Made by a program: the position numbers and the translations under genes
Notes under the pieces: model-generated
What the model was told of the DNA's origin: nothing
What the model saw: the letters and a program-made list of their open reading frames with translations, nothing else
Databases searched by the model: none
Part shown: piece by piece, positions 1 to 7,647 of the stretch
Position numbering within the stretch: the first letter of the stretch is position 1
How the letters are laid out: each line of letters begins with the position of its first letter
Origin: Gammaproteobacteria bacterium
GTDB lineage: Bacteria; Pseudomonadota; Gammaproteobacteria; UBA9339
Assembly (NCBI GenBank): GCA_018814965.1
Contig: JAHIYS010000129.1
Span: 1-21,574, forward strand
DNA length: 21,574 bases
Direction: 5' to 3'

Positions 1-5
1 GCCAT
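1..5 (-). CDS. Start of an unidentified gene running off the left edge
   Basis: The complement of bases 3-5 is an ATG, and an AAGGAG Shine-Dalgarno site lies 5 bases upstream (complement of 11-16). Only Met and the first two bases (GC) of an Ala codon are inside the window, so the product cannot be named. It begins 36 bases after the prlC stop with no terminator-like hairpin between, so it is probably the next gene of the rppH-lgt-coaX-prlC transcript. Confidence 0.55.
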
Positions 6-41
6 ATTATCTCCTTTTGTTTAAGATATTTAATATATGAT

Positions 42-2078
42 TTATTTAACTATCCCGTTATGGCGTAATAAAGCATCTATTTTTGGTGGTCTTTTGCGAA
101 ATTTTTCAAATAAAACCATAGGGTCTTCCGAACCACCAGTTTCAAGGATATACTTTAAAAATTCTTTTCCAGTTTTACGGTTAAAAATCCCATCCTTTTC
201 AAATTTAGAAAAAGCGTCAGCTGACAATACTTCAGCCCATTTGTAACTATAGTAGCCAGCAGCATATCCTCCAGCAAAAATATGGGAAAAAGTGTGTAGA
301 GTTTGGGCCTTTTTATAAATGGGGGTAACTCTGGTCAGTTTTTGTACTTGATGGATGATTTCTTTGATTTTTCCAATTTTCGGCGAGCCTGGTAATAAAT
401 GAATGCAAAAATCTATCAGAGAAAACTCTAATTGACGTAACATATGGAGGGACGCGTGATAATTGCGGTTCTCGAGTAATCTTTTTAATAGTATCAGAGG
501 TAAGGGCTTCTTGGTTTTATAGTGCTTGGACATTAGTTGAATCCCTTCTTTTTGCCATCCCCAGTTTTCCATAAACTGGCTAGCTAATTCAACTGCATCC
601 CAAGGTACACCTTTGATGCCTGAGGCAGAAATATGATCTACTCTTGTTAGTAGATGCTGTAAACAATGACCAAACTCATGTAACAATGTTAGAACATCAT
701 TGTGTGTAATTAAAGCTGGTTTGTCTTTTGTTGGTGGGGAAAAGTTGCAAACAAGAAACGCTATTGGTAGTTGTATGGTGGAATTTTTTAACCGGTATCT
801 TGTTTGGTGGTCATCCATCCAGGCGCCTCCACGTTTATATTCGCGGCAGTAAAGGTCCATGTAAAATCGTCCCCGGAGGTTTTTCTTGTGGTCATAAATT
901 TCAAAAAACTTAACATCTTTATGCCATAGTGATGCACTCTTTTTTTCTTTAATGGTGATACCGTATAGGCGTTTAGCAATGGTAAAGATCCCTTGTATTA
1001 CTTGATCGATGGGAAAATATGGTCGTAAATCTTCTTGGGATAGTTTAAATTTTTCTTTGCTTTGTTTTTCTTCATAGTAAGCGATATCCCATGGCTTAAG
1101 ATCTTTAATGCCATCTTTTTGGGCAAACTTTTGAAGTTCTTTTAGTTCCTTTTTAGCTGAGGGTAATGATTTTTTGGCAAGATCGTAAAGGAAATCTAAA
1201 ACTTGATCAGTATTTTTCGCCATTTTAGTGGCAAGAGAGTATTCGGCATAGGTTTTAAAGGAAACTAGTTTTATCAGTTTATTTCTAATCTTTAAAATTT
1301 CTTCGATAATTTTAGTATTGTCCCATTTTTTGAAGAAGGGGTTTGCGCTAGAGGCGCGAGTGACATATGCATCATAGATTTTTTTTCGTAAGCCACGAGA
1401 ATCGGCATAAGTGATTAGTGCTTGATATGAAGGAAGATCAAGATTGAATAGCCATCCTTTTTGATTTTTTTTAATGGCGTTTTCCCGGCCTAGAGCTAAA
1501 ATGTGTTCTGGCAAACCTTGAGTTTGTTTTTTAGTAATGCGGATTAAATAATTTTGTGTGGAGTCTAGAGCGTTACAGGCAAACTTATTGCTAAGCTCGG
1601 CTAATCTTTGGGTTAGATGGATGAAAAGCTTTTTATCTTTCGGCTGCAATGCAACTCCAGAAAGACGAAAGTCGCGTAGTTTATCGCATAGAATTTTTTT
1701 CTGAGTGGGGTCTAATGATTGGTACTCTTTATTTTTGGTAATGCTGCTGAATGCATTATAGAGCTTGTTATTTTGCGATATTTCAGCAGAGTATTGAGTT
1801 ATGAGAGGGAGGCATTTCTCATATGCAGCGCGGATCTCTTTGGTGCCCATGACAGCATTTAAATGATAGATAGTAGACCATATAAAAGAAAGATGTTCAT
1901 GAATGCTCTCAAATGGCTCGACAAAATTACTCCAAGTAAGTTTTTTTTGGGAAAGTAATTTTTTTATTGTGGAGCGGGTTGTTTTAAGCGTTTTTACTAT
2001 GGCCGGTTTAAAATGTTTGGCTGAGATCTTGTTGAACGCAGAAAACTTAGTTTTTTGAAGTAGAGGGTTTTTAGTCAT
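42..2078 (-). CDS. prlC: Oligopeptidase A, M3-family zinc metallopeptidase
   Basis: Cytoplasmic peptidase that degrades short peptides, including cleaved signal peptides. The 678 residues match the usual length of PrlC/OpdA (about 680) and follow the E. coli protein from end to end as I recall it. The zinc site HEFGH is at residues 467-471, with the probable third zinc ligand Glu497 in DAVELASQFMENW. Other family stretches are RGGAWMDD (417-423) and AGGYAAGYYSY near the C terminus. There is no signal peptide. The start codon lies inside the end of coaX (8-base overlap), which indicates translational coupling in the rppH-lgt-coaX-prlC operon. Nothing appears truncated. Mitochondrial-type thimet oligopeptidase is the nearest alternative family member, but the match is clearly to the enterobacterial OpdA group. 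Confidence 0.95.
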   Translation of the reverse strand: MTKNPLLQKTKFSAFNKISAKHFKPAIVKTLKTTRSTIKKLLSQKKLTWSNFVEPFESIHEHLSFIWSTIYHLNAVMGTKEIRAAYEKCLPLITQYSAEISQNNKLYNAFSSITKNKEYQSLDPTQKKILCDKLRDFRLSGVALQPKDKKLFIHLTQRLAELSNKFACNALDSTQNYLIRITKKQTQGLPEHILALGRENAIKKNQKGWLFNLDLPSYQALITYADSRGLRKKIYDAYVTRASSANPFFKKWDNTKIIEEILKIRNKLIKLVSFKTYAEYSLATKMAKNTDQVLDFLYDLAKKSLPSAKKELKELQKFAQKDGIKDLKPWDIAYYEEKQSKEKFKLSQEDLRPYFPIDQVIQGIFTIAKRLYGITIKEKKSASLWHKDVKFFEIYDHKKNLRGRFYMDLYCREYKRGGAWMDDHQTRYRLKNSTIQLPIAFLVCNFSPPTKDKPALITHNDVLTLLHEFGHCLQHLLTRVDHISASGIKGVPWDAVELASQFMENWGWQKEGIQLMSKHYKTKKPLPLILLKRLLENRNYHASLHMLRQLEFSLIDFCIHLLPGSPKIGKIKEIIHQVQKLTRVTPIYKKAQTLHTFSHIFAGGYAAGYYSYKWAEVLSADAFSKFEKDGIFNRKTGKEFLKYILETGGSEDPMVLFEKFRKRPPKIDALLRHNGIVK

Positions 2079-2847
2079 GGTTATTTATTTCGTAAGCAAT
2101 TTTTATTCCCTGAAGTACTAAATCAGGTTCTAAGTGATTAAAAATATTTTTATGTTCAAACAGATGGGAGAAACCACCAGTTGTAATTACAAGTGGTGAT
2201 TCTTTTGGAAAAACTTCTTGGGAAATCCGTGATATTATTTCTTTGATCGCTCCTAAATGGCCGAAATACAAGCCTGCTTGAATACTTTCTATGGTTGTTC
2301 GGCCAAGAGCTATCTGAGGTTTTATGATTTCTACCGAAAATAGATTGGCAGCATTTATTTCGAGCGAGTTCATGGCGGTGCTGATCCCAGGAATAAATGT
2401 TGCTCCTAGGAATTCCTTGTTTTTGGTAACAGCTGATATGGTTGTTATGGTGCCAAGGTCGCAAACAATGATATTTTTTTTTGGATATAAATTATTGGCA
2501 GCTATTAATCCCGCGATGATATCTGGGCCGCTTTCGGCGGGATTTTGAGTTTTAATTTCAAGCTGAGTTTTTGCAGCATGATTTAAAACGAATGGATCAA
2601 TTTTAAAATATTTTATACATGCTGCTTTAAGCGAATAATCAAGAGATGGAACTACAGAACAAAATGCTATTTTTTTTATTTGATCTGGGTCAATATTATT
2701 TTCACGCAACACGGTTTTTAAAAACGCACCTAATTGATCAGAGGTTATGCTGCCGTAAGTTGCATGGCGAAAGCTAAGCGCAAGGGTGTTGTTTTTAAAC
2801 ACCCCTCCAAAAATATGGGAGTTACCTATGTCTAAGCAAAGAAGCAT
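2071..2847 (-). CDS. coaX: Type III pantothenate kinase
   Basis: Catalyses the first step of coenzyme A synthesis, ATP-dependent phosphorylation of pantothenate, in the cytoplasm. The 258-residue protein has the ASKHA-fold phosphate loop DIGNSH at residues 6-11, CSVVPS at 63-68, a DLGTITT loop at 130-136, and TTGGF near the C terminus. The usual GADR motif reads GPDI here (107-110): the catalytic Asp is kept (Asp109), but the following Arg is Ile. The usual DFGTATTFD reads DLGTITTIS. The gene lies 17 bases after lgt and overlaps prlC by 8 bases. A BvgA accessory factor (Baf) annotation would mean the same family. Whether the altered motif lowers activity cannot be read from sequence alone. 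Confidence 0.9.
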   Translation of the reverse strand: MLLCLDIGNSHIFGGVFKNNTLALSFRHATYGSITSDQLGAFLKTVLRENNIDPDQIKKIAFCSVVPSLDYSLKAACIKYFKIDPFVLNHAAKTQLEIKTQNPAESGPDIIAGLIAANNLYPKKNIIVCDLGTITTISAVTKNKEFLGATFIPGISTAMNSLEINAANLFSVEIIKPQIALGRTTIESIQAGLYFGHLGAIKEIISRISQEVFPKESPLVITTGGFSHLFEHKNIFNHLEPDLVLQGIKIAYEINNHD

Positions 2848-2864
2848 GATTTAATCTTACCAAA

Positions 2865-3668
2865 TTATAGTTGTGGGTCCAAGGCGCTAGGGGATTTTTT
2901 GTTGTAATGCCATAGCATATATATGCCAATTGCGATCATAGGCAGAGAGAGTAGCTGTCCCATCGTAAGCCAATTTAATGCAATAAACCCTATAAAAACA
3001 TCCGGTTCGCGAAAGAATTCACAAATAAAACGAAAAACTCCATAGCCTAAGAGAAATAAACCACATGTAGTGCCACGAGGGCGTGGTTTTGAGCTGTAAA
3101 TCCAAATTATAGTAAATAATAAAACTCCTTCAGCAAAGGACTCGTAAAGTTGTGATGGATGTCGTGGCAAAGGACCGCCATTGGGGAATATCATGCCCCA
3201 GGGTGTGGTGGTAACCCTTCCCCATAATTCGGAATTAATAAAGTTACCTATTCTTCCTAAAGCGATGCCAAGCGGTGCTAAAGGGGAAGCAAAATCTAAC
3301 ATTTCAAGAAAAGAGATCTTCATTTTTTTGGCAAATAAGAATAGGCCGCATATTAGACCGATTAAACCCCCATGAAAAGACATGCCCCCAAGCCATATTT
3401 TAAAAACAAACAAAGGATCGTTTAGAATTTCTAAGGGTTGATATAATAAAACGTAGCCTAAGCGTCCACCTATGATTCCGCCGAGTGCACAGTAAAATAT
3501 AAAGTCACTTATCACCTCGCTTTCCCATTGATAATTTAGTTTGTTGGCGCGTATTTTTGCGAGTATCCAAGCCAAACCAAAACCAATTAGATATGTGATC
3601 CCATACCAATAAACTTTTATTGGCCCAATCTGAATTGCGATTAAATCTATTTGTGGATATGAGAGCAA
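2865..3668 (-). CDS. lgt: Prolipoprotein diacylglyceryl transferase (TTG start)
   Basis: Inner-membrane enzyme that moves diacylglycerol from phosphatidylglycerol onto the lipobox cysteine of prolipoproteins; Pal in this window would be a substrate. The 267 residues contain about seven hydrophobic segments and the family motifs GGRLGYVLLY, SFHGGLIGL, the Lgt signature GRIGNFINSELWGR, RHPSQLYE, and an Arg/Glu pair in RFICEFFREPD. The start codon is TTG (complement of 3666-3668) with GGAG 8 bases upstream; no better ATG lies near the expected N terminus. It follows rppH by 39 bases and precedes coaX by 17, so all are probably cotranscribed. The protein is slightly shorter than E. coli Lgt (291), but no conserved block appears to be missing. 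Confidence 0.94.
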   Translation of the reverse strand: MLSYPQIDLIAIQIGPIKVYWYGITYLIGFGLAWILAKIRANKLNYQWESEVISDFIFYCALGGIIGGRLGYVLLYQPLEILNDPLFVFKIWLGGMSFHGGLIGLICGLFLFAKKMKISFLEMLDFASPLAPLGIALGRIGNFINSELWGRVTTTPWGMIFPNGGPLPRHPSQLYESFAEGVLLFTIIWIYSSKPRPRGTTCGLFLLGYGVFRFICEFFREPDVFIGFIALNWLTMGQLLSLPMIAIGIYMLWHYNKKSPSALDPQL

Positions 3669-3707
3669 GGTTAAATCTCCATTTTTATAGGGTTGCTTGA
3701 AGCACGC

Positions 3708-4220
3708 TTAATCTATATTTTTTGGTCTAGATGATAGTGGTTTTGTTTTTAATTTAATTTTATTTTCAAACTCTTTTAATACTTTTAAGTAAACATTGCG
3801 TTTAAAATATATAACTTGTTTTAAAGGATCCCAATATTTAACCCAACGCCAGTCATTAAATTCTGGTTTTGCCGTAGCGGTTAAGTTTATTTTGTCATCA
3901 CCGCCGGTTAGCAGCAGTAAAAACCATTTTTGTTTTTGTCCAACACATACTGGGGAGTTGTTTTGATGTCTCATGTGAGTTGGTAGTTTATAGCGAATCC
4001 AGCGTTTTGTGGTGGCTAAAATTTTTACATCTTTTTGGGTTAAGCCGACCTCTTCTGCTAATTCACGATACATGGTTTCTTCTAAGGTTTCATACGGATT
4101 GACTCCGCCTTGAGGAAATTGCCAACCAGAAGCTTTAACTCGTTTCCCCCAAAATAGTTGGCCATTTGCGTTGGTCAGTATAATGCCAACATTTAATCGA
4201 TAGCCACTTTGGTCGATCAT
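3708..4220 (-). CDS. rppH: RNA pyrophosphohydrolase (Nudix)
   Basis: Removes pyrophosphate from 5'-triphosphate mRNA and so opens it to RNase E decay. The protein is 170 residues from the chosen start. The complete Nudix box GX5EX7REUXEEXGU is at residues 38-60 and ends REL-A-EE-V-G-L. Flanking family motifs SGWQFPQGG, RYKLP, CVGQKQKWFLL and PEFNDWRWV match E. coli RppH closely. The reading frame stays open to 4298, but the family begins at MIDQSGYRLNVG, and AGGA lies 6 bases before that ATG, so 4220 is preferred. The C-terminal tail is Lys-rich and divergent. It is the first gene of the rppH-lgt-coaX-prlC operon. In Legionella this gene is also called nudA or invA. Confidence 0.93.
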   Translation of the reverse strand: MIDQSGYRLNVGIILTNANGQLFWGKRVKASGWQFPQGGVNPYETLEETMYRELAEEVGLTQKDVKILATTKRWIRYKLPTHMRHQNNSPVCVGQKQKWFLLLLTGGDDKINLTATAKPEFNDWRWVKYWDPLKQVIYFKRNVYLKVLKEFENKIKLKTKPLSSRPKNID

Positions 4221-4303
4221 GGTTATTCCTGGGTAAATTATTCTTACAAATTCATATTGTAGACATTTTTTCATAAAAGGGGAGGTTTGGCAACTCATGA
4301 TCT

Positions 4304-4331
4304 TTTATACTAGATTGATTTATTTGAGTAA
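4304..4331 (-). promoter_or_regulatory. Weak candidate promoter for the rppH operon
   Basis: On the minus strand a TATAAA -10 (complement of 4304-4309) follows TTACTC (complement of 4326-4331) with a 16-base spacer. It would give a leader of roughly 75 bases before rppH. The -35 match is poor, and the site overlaps a candidate promoter pointing the other way. Confidence 0.3.
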
Positions 4332-4378
4332 TTTTGCTATTAAAAGTTCAGAAAAGTATTGATCCCCTTTAGTTGATT

Positions 4379-4466
4379 GGTCTTGGGACGACAGTTGTTT
4401 AGCTATGTCGAGCTGCGGGAGAAATCTGTCGCTTCTTTGAAGAACCCAGGCCTAAAAAAATAGCAA
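4379..4466 (+). repeat. Dispersed structured repeat, copy 1
   Basis: The stretch from GGTCTTGG to AAAAAAATAGCAA aligns with the repeat at 14621-14696. Shared blocks are GACGACAG, TCTGTC, TTGAAGAAC/TTGAAAAAC, CAGGCC, and AAAATAGCAA. A small hairpin, CTTC-TTT-GAAG (4432-4442), sits where copy 3 has a perfect 7-bp stem. Confidence 0.6.
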
Positions 4467-4475
4467 CTATAAAGT

Positions 4476-4536
4476 TTTGTCGCCCCGCTGAAAAACTGGG
4501 TCCAAGGGAAAATAGCAAAAAGCTTCAGATTGCAAT
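4476..4536 (+). repeat. Dispersed structured repeat, copy 2
   Basis: Contains CTGAAAAACTGGGTCC then AAAATAGCAAAAA and TTCAGATTGCAA, matching 14665-14714 closely (TTGAAAAACTCAGGCC, AAAATAGCAAAAA, TTCGGATTACAA). Its right end forms the left arm of the icmF-side hairpin. Confidence 0.65.
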
Positions 4537-4577
4537 AGGCTCATAAGCAGTGTTGCAGTTTGAAGCTTTTATTTTTA
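4517..4577. terminator. Hairpin terminator beyond icmF, possibly bidirectional
   Basis: Bases 4518-4537 pair with 4551-4570 (20 bp with three G-U pairs read as plus RNA) around a 13-base loop. On the minus strand the outer 10 bp are perfect and are followed by TTTTTGCTATTTT, so it can end the fis-dotU-icmF transcript, whose stop is at 4598. On the plus strand it is followed by TTTTATTTTT. Confidence 0.7.
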
Positions 4578-4597
4578 GATAGGAATAAAAATAAAAG

Positions 4598-7500
4598 CTA
4601 CCGTTTCTCATCATCAAGACTAGTATGCTTGCACCGGAAATTATTTATAACTTCTGGGATAAATGGATTTATTATTTCCGGTGTAGATAGGATGTATTTA
4701 ACAGCATTTCCATTAAGGTCAAAAGTCAATTCAAAGTGTTTCGTGTTATTGCTTGAAGTAACATTAGCTTTGTCGAGGATCCTAAACCATGCCCAAGGTC
4801 CAAACTCTGAGGCATTGAAATATCTTCCTTGATTGTTTACGAAGCTCATAGTAACTATCCCAGGTTGTGGCCCAGGCCAAATTAGGTCCTGTGTTTTTGA
4901 GTCTTCTTTGGTAAAAGTAATTTTTTGACCATCAATATTAAGATTAAAACTCATGGTGTTTGGAGACATTTCTTTTGAGGTCAAAGTGAATTCTAATTTA
5001 GGATTTGAGGATTTTGAGGGATAAAACATTTTTTGAATCAATGCTGCACGTAAGAACACTTCTAAATATGCGGAGGAAAAGTCAATTCTTTGATCATTGA
5101 TGTTTTTCCAGGACCAGTCATTTTTATTAGTGTTAACAAACGGTTTAAGATACTGATTAAAAAAAGTATCCATCGATCCTTTGGGGCTAAAAAATTGATT
5201 GAAGTCATTTAGTTTTATTTCATCTTTACTGTCTTTGAATAAAGGATATTTATTGGCTAAAGTGGAGTTGTACTTAGGCATTATCGTTTGATCCCAAGCT
5301 TGATTTATATGCTCATGAGCGGCATCAATCAATGTTTGAATAATACTGGACGCAATATCTTGTAGATAATTCTGAAGCCATTTTGGTTGAGAATTGGCAA
5401 AGGTTTTGAAAGATGCTAAAGGGTCATTCGTTGATTTTTCTTGCAAGGATCTTGCGATTGCTGCGAATGCAGCCTGATTAGGGTCGTCATTTTTAGCAAT
5501 GGTTTCTATATAGCTCGTTAATTTGTTCAGCTTGCTTTGTAGTTCAGCTAAATTTATGACATTTACTCCCGGTAATTTTGAATCTATTTCTTTGGTTAGT
5601 TTCTTTGGGGCATTATTAACTTTACAGTTAACCTTAATTTGTTTTAGCAGATCAAGCAATGGGGAATTTTTGGTTGATATGGTATTTAAGTATTCTGCAG
5701 CTTTGGTTGGGTTTTCAAACTCTATTTTTGTTGCTGGTTTAAGCGCATTTGCCCAAGCAAGAGCGTATTTTTCTAGGTAGAGGTTTTGAATTTGTTTGAT
5801 GGTATTTGTATCAGAGGATATTTTTTCGTTTAGGTTTAAATCCCCTAAGACCCAGTTATACTTGGGAAGGGTTTTTACAATATTTGGTATGATAGTATTG
5901 TAAATTTTATGAAAATTTTCGCTAAGATACATATCAGAAATAGGAGCTATAAATCCAAGATCAAGATTTTTGTTAGCGTAGTCACTTTCAAGCAGGAGAT
6001 ATATTAATTGTACTGAAGGTAAGTTATTTAAGGTATCACGAATGCTAGTGATTAATGATTGATTGGGTACGATTTTAAATTTGTATCGTAGTGTTGAGGT
6101 CAATTGTTGCTGCATATTGGTTTTTTGTTTAGCATCGACAGATGTTTCTAGCCAATAGTTATCAAACCAGGATTTAACATAAGATGGGTCTAATTTATTG
6201 TAGTCACTAAACATCAAGTATACTTGTAAACCATGATAAAGATTTTGTTCGTCAATTGGCTCTTTATCGTTGTTCGCAGTGTTTAGATAACCCTCTAGTT
6301 GTAAGGATAAGTTTTGAATGAACATGGTCTGATGGGTTTTTGTTAGATAGAGATACAATTCTTTGGTTTTATTTATTCCCAATGTTAACCATGGTGAAAT
6401 TGAGTTTTGTTCAAGTTGATTAATTGTTTCATATAAGCCGTTAGGTTCAACAATATTTTGTTTTGCTAGGGAAAGTTTTGTTTGAGTGATCGCAATAATA
6501 TTTTTATGATAGCTTTGATAGCCGATGATACTGCTTGTTCCGACGATTAAAAGAGCCAGCAAAAGAGCATAAACATATTCGATTTTAGTCCATTTACGAT
6601 TGAATTTGGGGCGTCTTTGTTGTTTTGGAAGGCTAAGAGTTTTTTTAAAGATATCTTCAACGAAATAACTGCGATCATTGCCTGCTTCTAAATTATATGT
6701 TGGCTTTTCTTTTAAGTTTAGAGCTTGGAATAACGAGGCCTTGATCGGGTCAATTGCAGTGCCTTCTTGAATACTGCTAGTGAAATACATCCCCGAGAGT
6801 AATATTTGATGGCTATGTGGTATTTTACTTATGACATCAATAAATGTTTGGCGTAAATGATCTATTTGTGAGGGGAAGATTTTGATTAGTGATCGTTCTT
6901 GAGGTCGTAAGGTTTTTTGCAGATTTTCGATTACGCGGTTATTAAGATGTTTTAGGAGCTGATTAAACTTGGCTTCGAATGCTGGAATTAAGTCGGATTT
7001 TTTGTCGTTAGCAAAGGAGATGCCGAATGGTTGTAGACGCTCTTGAGAATCTAGCATGGAAAAGAATTCAGTAAATCCTAAAATACGATCACATTTGGTA
7101 AATATTATATGAAGGTACAAGGTTTTTATTAATGAGGACATTTCATAAATACGCTCACAGATACAAAATAGAGATTTTTTAAGTAGGAGTTTGTCTTGAG
7201 CGATTGCTGGCAAGTCAAGTACGATAAGTGTGGCAGCGATAGAGTCTTTGCCAAAATATTTTTGCAACAGTTTAATGAAGCCTTGCCAAATTAGATCATT
7301 GCGCGGCTTATTGATATCTGGTTTAGTGTAATTACCGGCTGTGTCAATATATAAACCATCTTTGGTAAACCAAAATGAGCAATATTTCGTTGGGGTAACA
7401 TCCCCCATGGTTTGATGATCAATATCAATTAGATCCAAACCTGCTTGGGAAAGAATGGTTGATTTGCCAAAACGTGATGGTCCTAAAATCAAATGTACTG

Positions 7501-7645
7501 GGATCTTTTTTTTGCCTTGGAAGTAACTTTTGCGATTGGAGCGTAAAAAGTTGCGGGCAGCAATTATATCTTCTTCAAGAATTTTTAATTCTTGAGCGGC
7601 TTGCTCATTTTCTTTGTGGGACAGAATTTTTAAGCTCCATTTCAT
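4598..7645 (-). CDS. icmF: IcmF, inner-membrane GTPase-like component of a secretion system
   Basis: IcmF/TssM-family protein that partners DotU at the inner membrane. In Dot/Icm type IVB systems the pair stabilises the core complex; in type VI systems TssL/TssM anchor the apparatus. The 1015 residues show Walker A GPSRFGKST (55-63), DGLYIDTAG as the G3-like region (96-104), FTKCD as the TKxD-like motif (182-186), MYFTSSIQEGT (286-296), and one clear membrane segment at about 356-376, followed by a long periplasmic part. The membrane hairpin usual before Walker A in TssM is not visible. It starts 2 bases after dotU. With no tss genes nearby and a length near Legionella IcmF (about 970), the Dot/Icm role is preferred. 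Confidence 0.9.
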   Translation of the reverse strand: MKWSLKILSHKENEQAAQELKILEEDIIAARNFLRSNRKSYFQGKKKIPVHLILGPSRFGKSTILSQAGLDLIDIDHQTMGDVTPTKYCSFWFTKDGLYIDTAGNYTKPDINKPRNDLIWQGFIKLLQKYFGKDSIAATLIVLDLPAIAQDKLLLKKSLFCICERIYEMSSLIKTLYLHIIFTKCDRILGFTEFFSMLDSQERLQPFGISFANDKKSDLIPAFEAKFNQLLKHLNNRVIENLQKTLRPQERSLIKIFPSQIDHLRQTFIDVISKIPHSHQILLSGMYFTSSIQEGTAIDPIKASLFQALNLKEKPTYNLEAGNDRSYFVEDIFKKTLSLPKQQRRPKFNRKWTKIEYVYALLLALLIVGTSSIIGYQSYHKNIIAITQTKLSLAKQNIVEPNGLYETINQLEQNSISPWLTLGINKTKELYLYLTKTHQTMFIQNLSLQLEGYLNTANNDKEPIDEQNLYHGLQVYLMFSDYNKLDPSYVKSWFDNYWLETSVDAKQKTNMQQQLTSTLRYKFKIVPNQSLITSIRDTLNNLPSVQLIYLLLESDYANKNLDLGFIAPISDMYLSENFHKIYNTIIPNIVKTLPKYNWVLGDLNLNEKISSDTNTIKQIQNLYLEKYALAWANALKPATKIEFENPTKAAEYLNTISTKNSPLLDLLKQIKVNCKVNNAPKKLTKEIDSKLPGVNVINLAELQSKLNKLTSYIETIAKNDDPNQAAFAAIARSLQEKSTNDPLASFKTFANSQPKWLQNYLQDIASSIIQTLIDAAHEHINQAWDQTIMPKYNSTLANKYPLFKDSKDEIKLNDFNQFFSPKGSMDTFFNQYLKPFVNTNKNDWSWKNINDQRIDFSSAYLEVFLRAALIQKMFYPSKSSNPKLEFTLTSKEMSPNTMSFNLNIDGQKITFTKEDSKTQDLIWPGPQPGIVTMSFVNNQGRYFNASEFGPWAWFRILDKANVTSSNNTKHFELTFDLNGNAVKYILSTPEIINPFIPEVINNFRCKHTSLDDEKR

Positions 7646-7647
7646 AT

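Larger units (their letters stand above)
4315..4577 (+). ncRNA. Candidate small RNA with its own promoter and terminator
   Basis: On the plus strand a TTGATT -35 (4315-4320) and TATTAA -10 (4338-4343) are 17 bases apart, predicting transcription from about 4350. About 170 bases downstream a 20-bp hairpin (4518-4537 with 4551-4570) is followed by TTTTATTTTT. The body consists of two copies of a repeat able to form small stem-loops. The hairpin's three imperfect pairs are all G-U on the plus strand but A-C on the minus strand, favouring plus-strand RNA. There is no conserved reading frame. It could instead be only a bidirectional terminator plus repeat debris. Confidence 0.3.
4221..4597. other. 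Gene-free region between icmF and rppH
   Basis: This 377-base gap has no credible coding frame. It holds opposing candidate promoters (4304-4343), two diverged copies of a dispersed repeat (4379-4466 and 4476-4536) and a 20-bp-stem hairpin (4518-4570) just beyond the icmF stop codon. Each is listed separately. Confidence 0.8.

Noticed and set aside
728..979. Short open frames on both strands inside prlC
   Set aside because: They lie wholly within a well-conserved peptidase frame and have no family features or ribosome-binding sites.
4560..4832. Plus-strand 90-codon frame overlapping the end of icmF
   Set aside because: It is antisense to conserved icmF coding sequence, begins inside the terminator hairpin and resembles no family.
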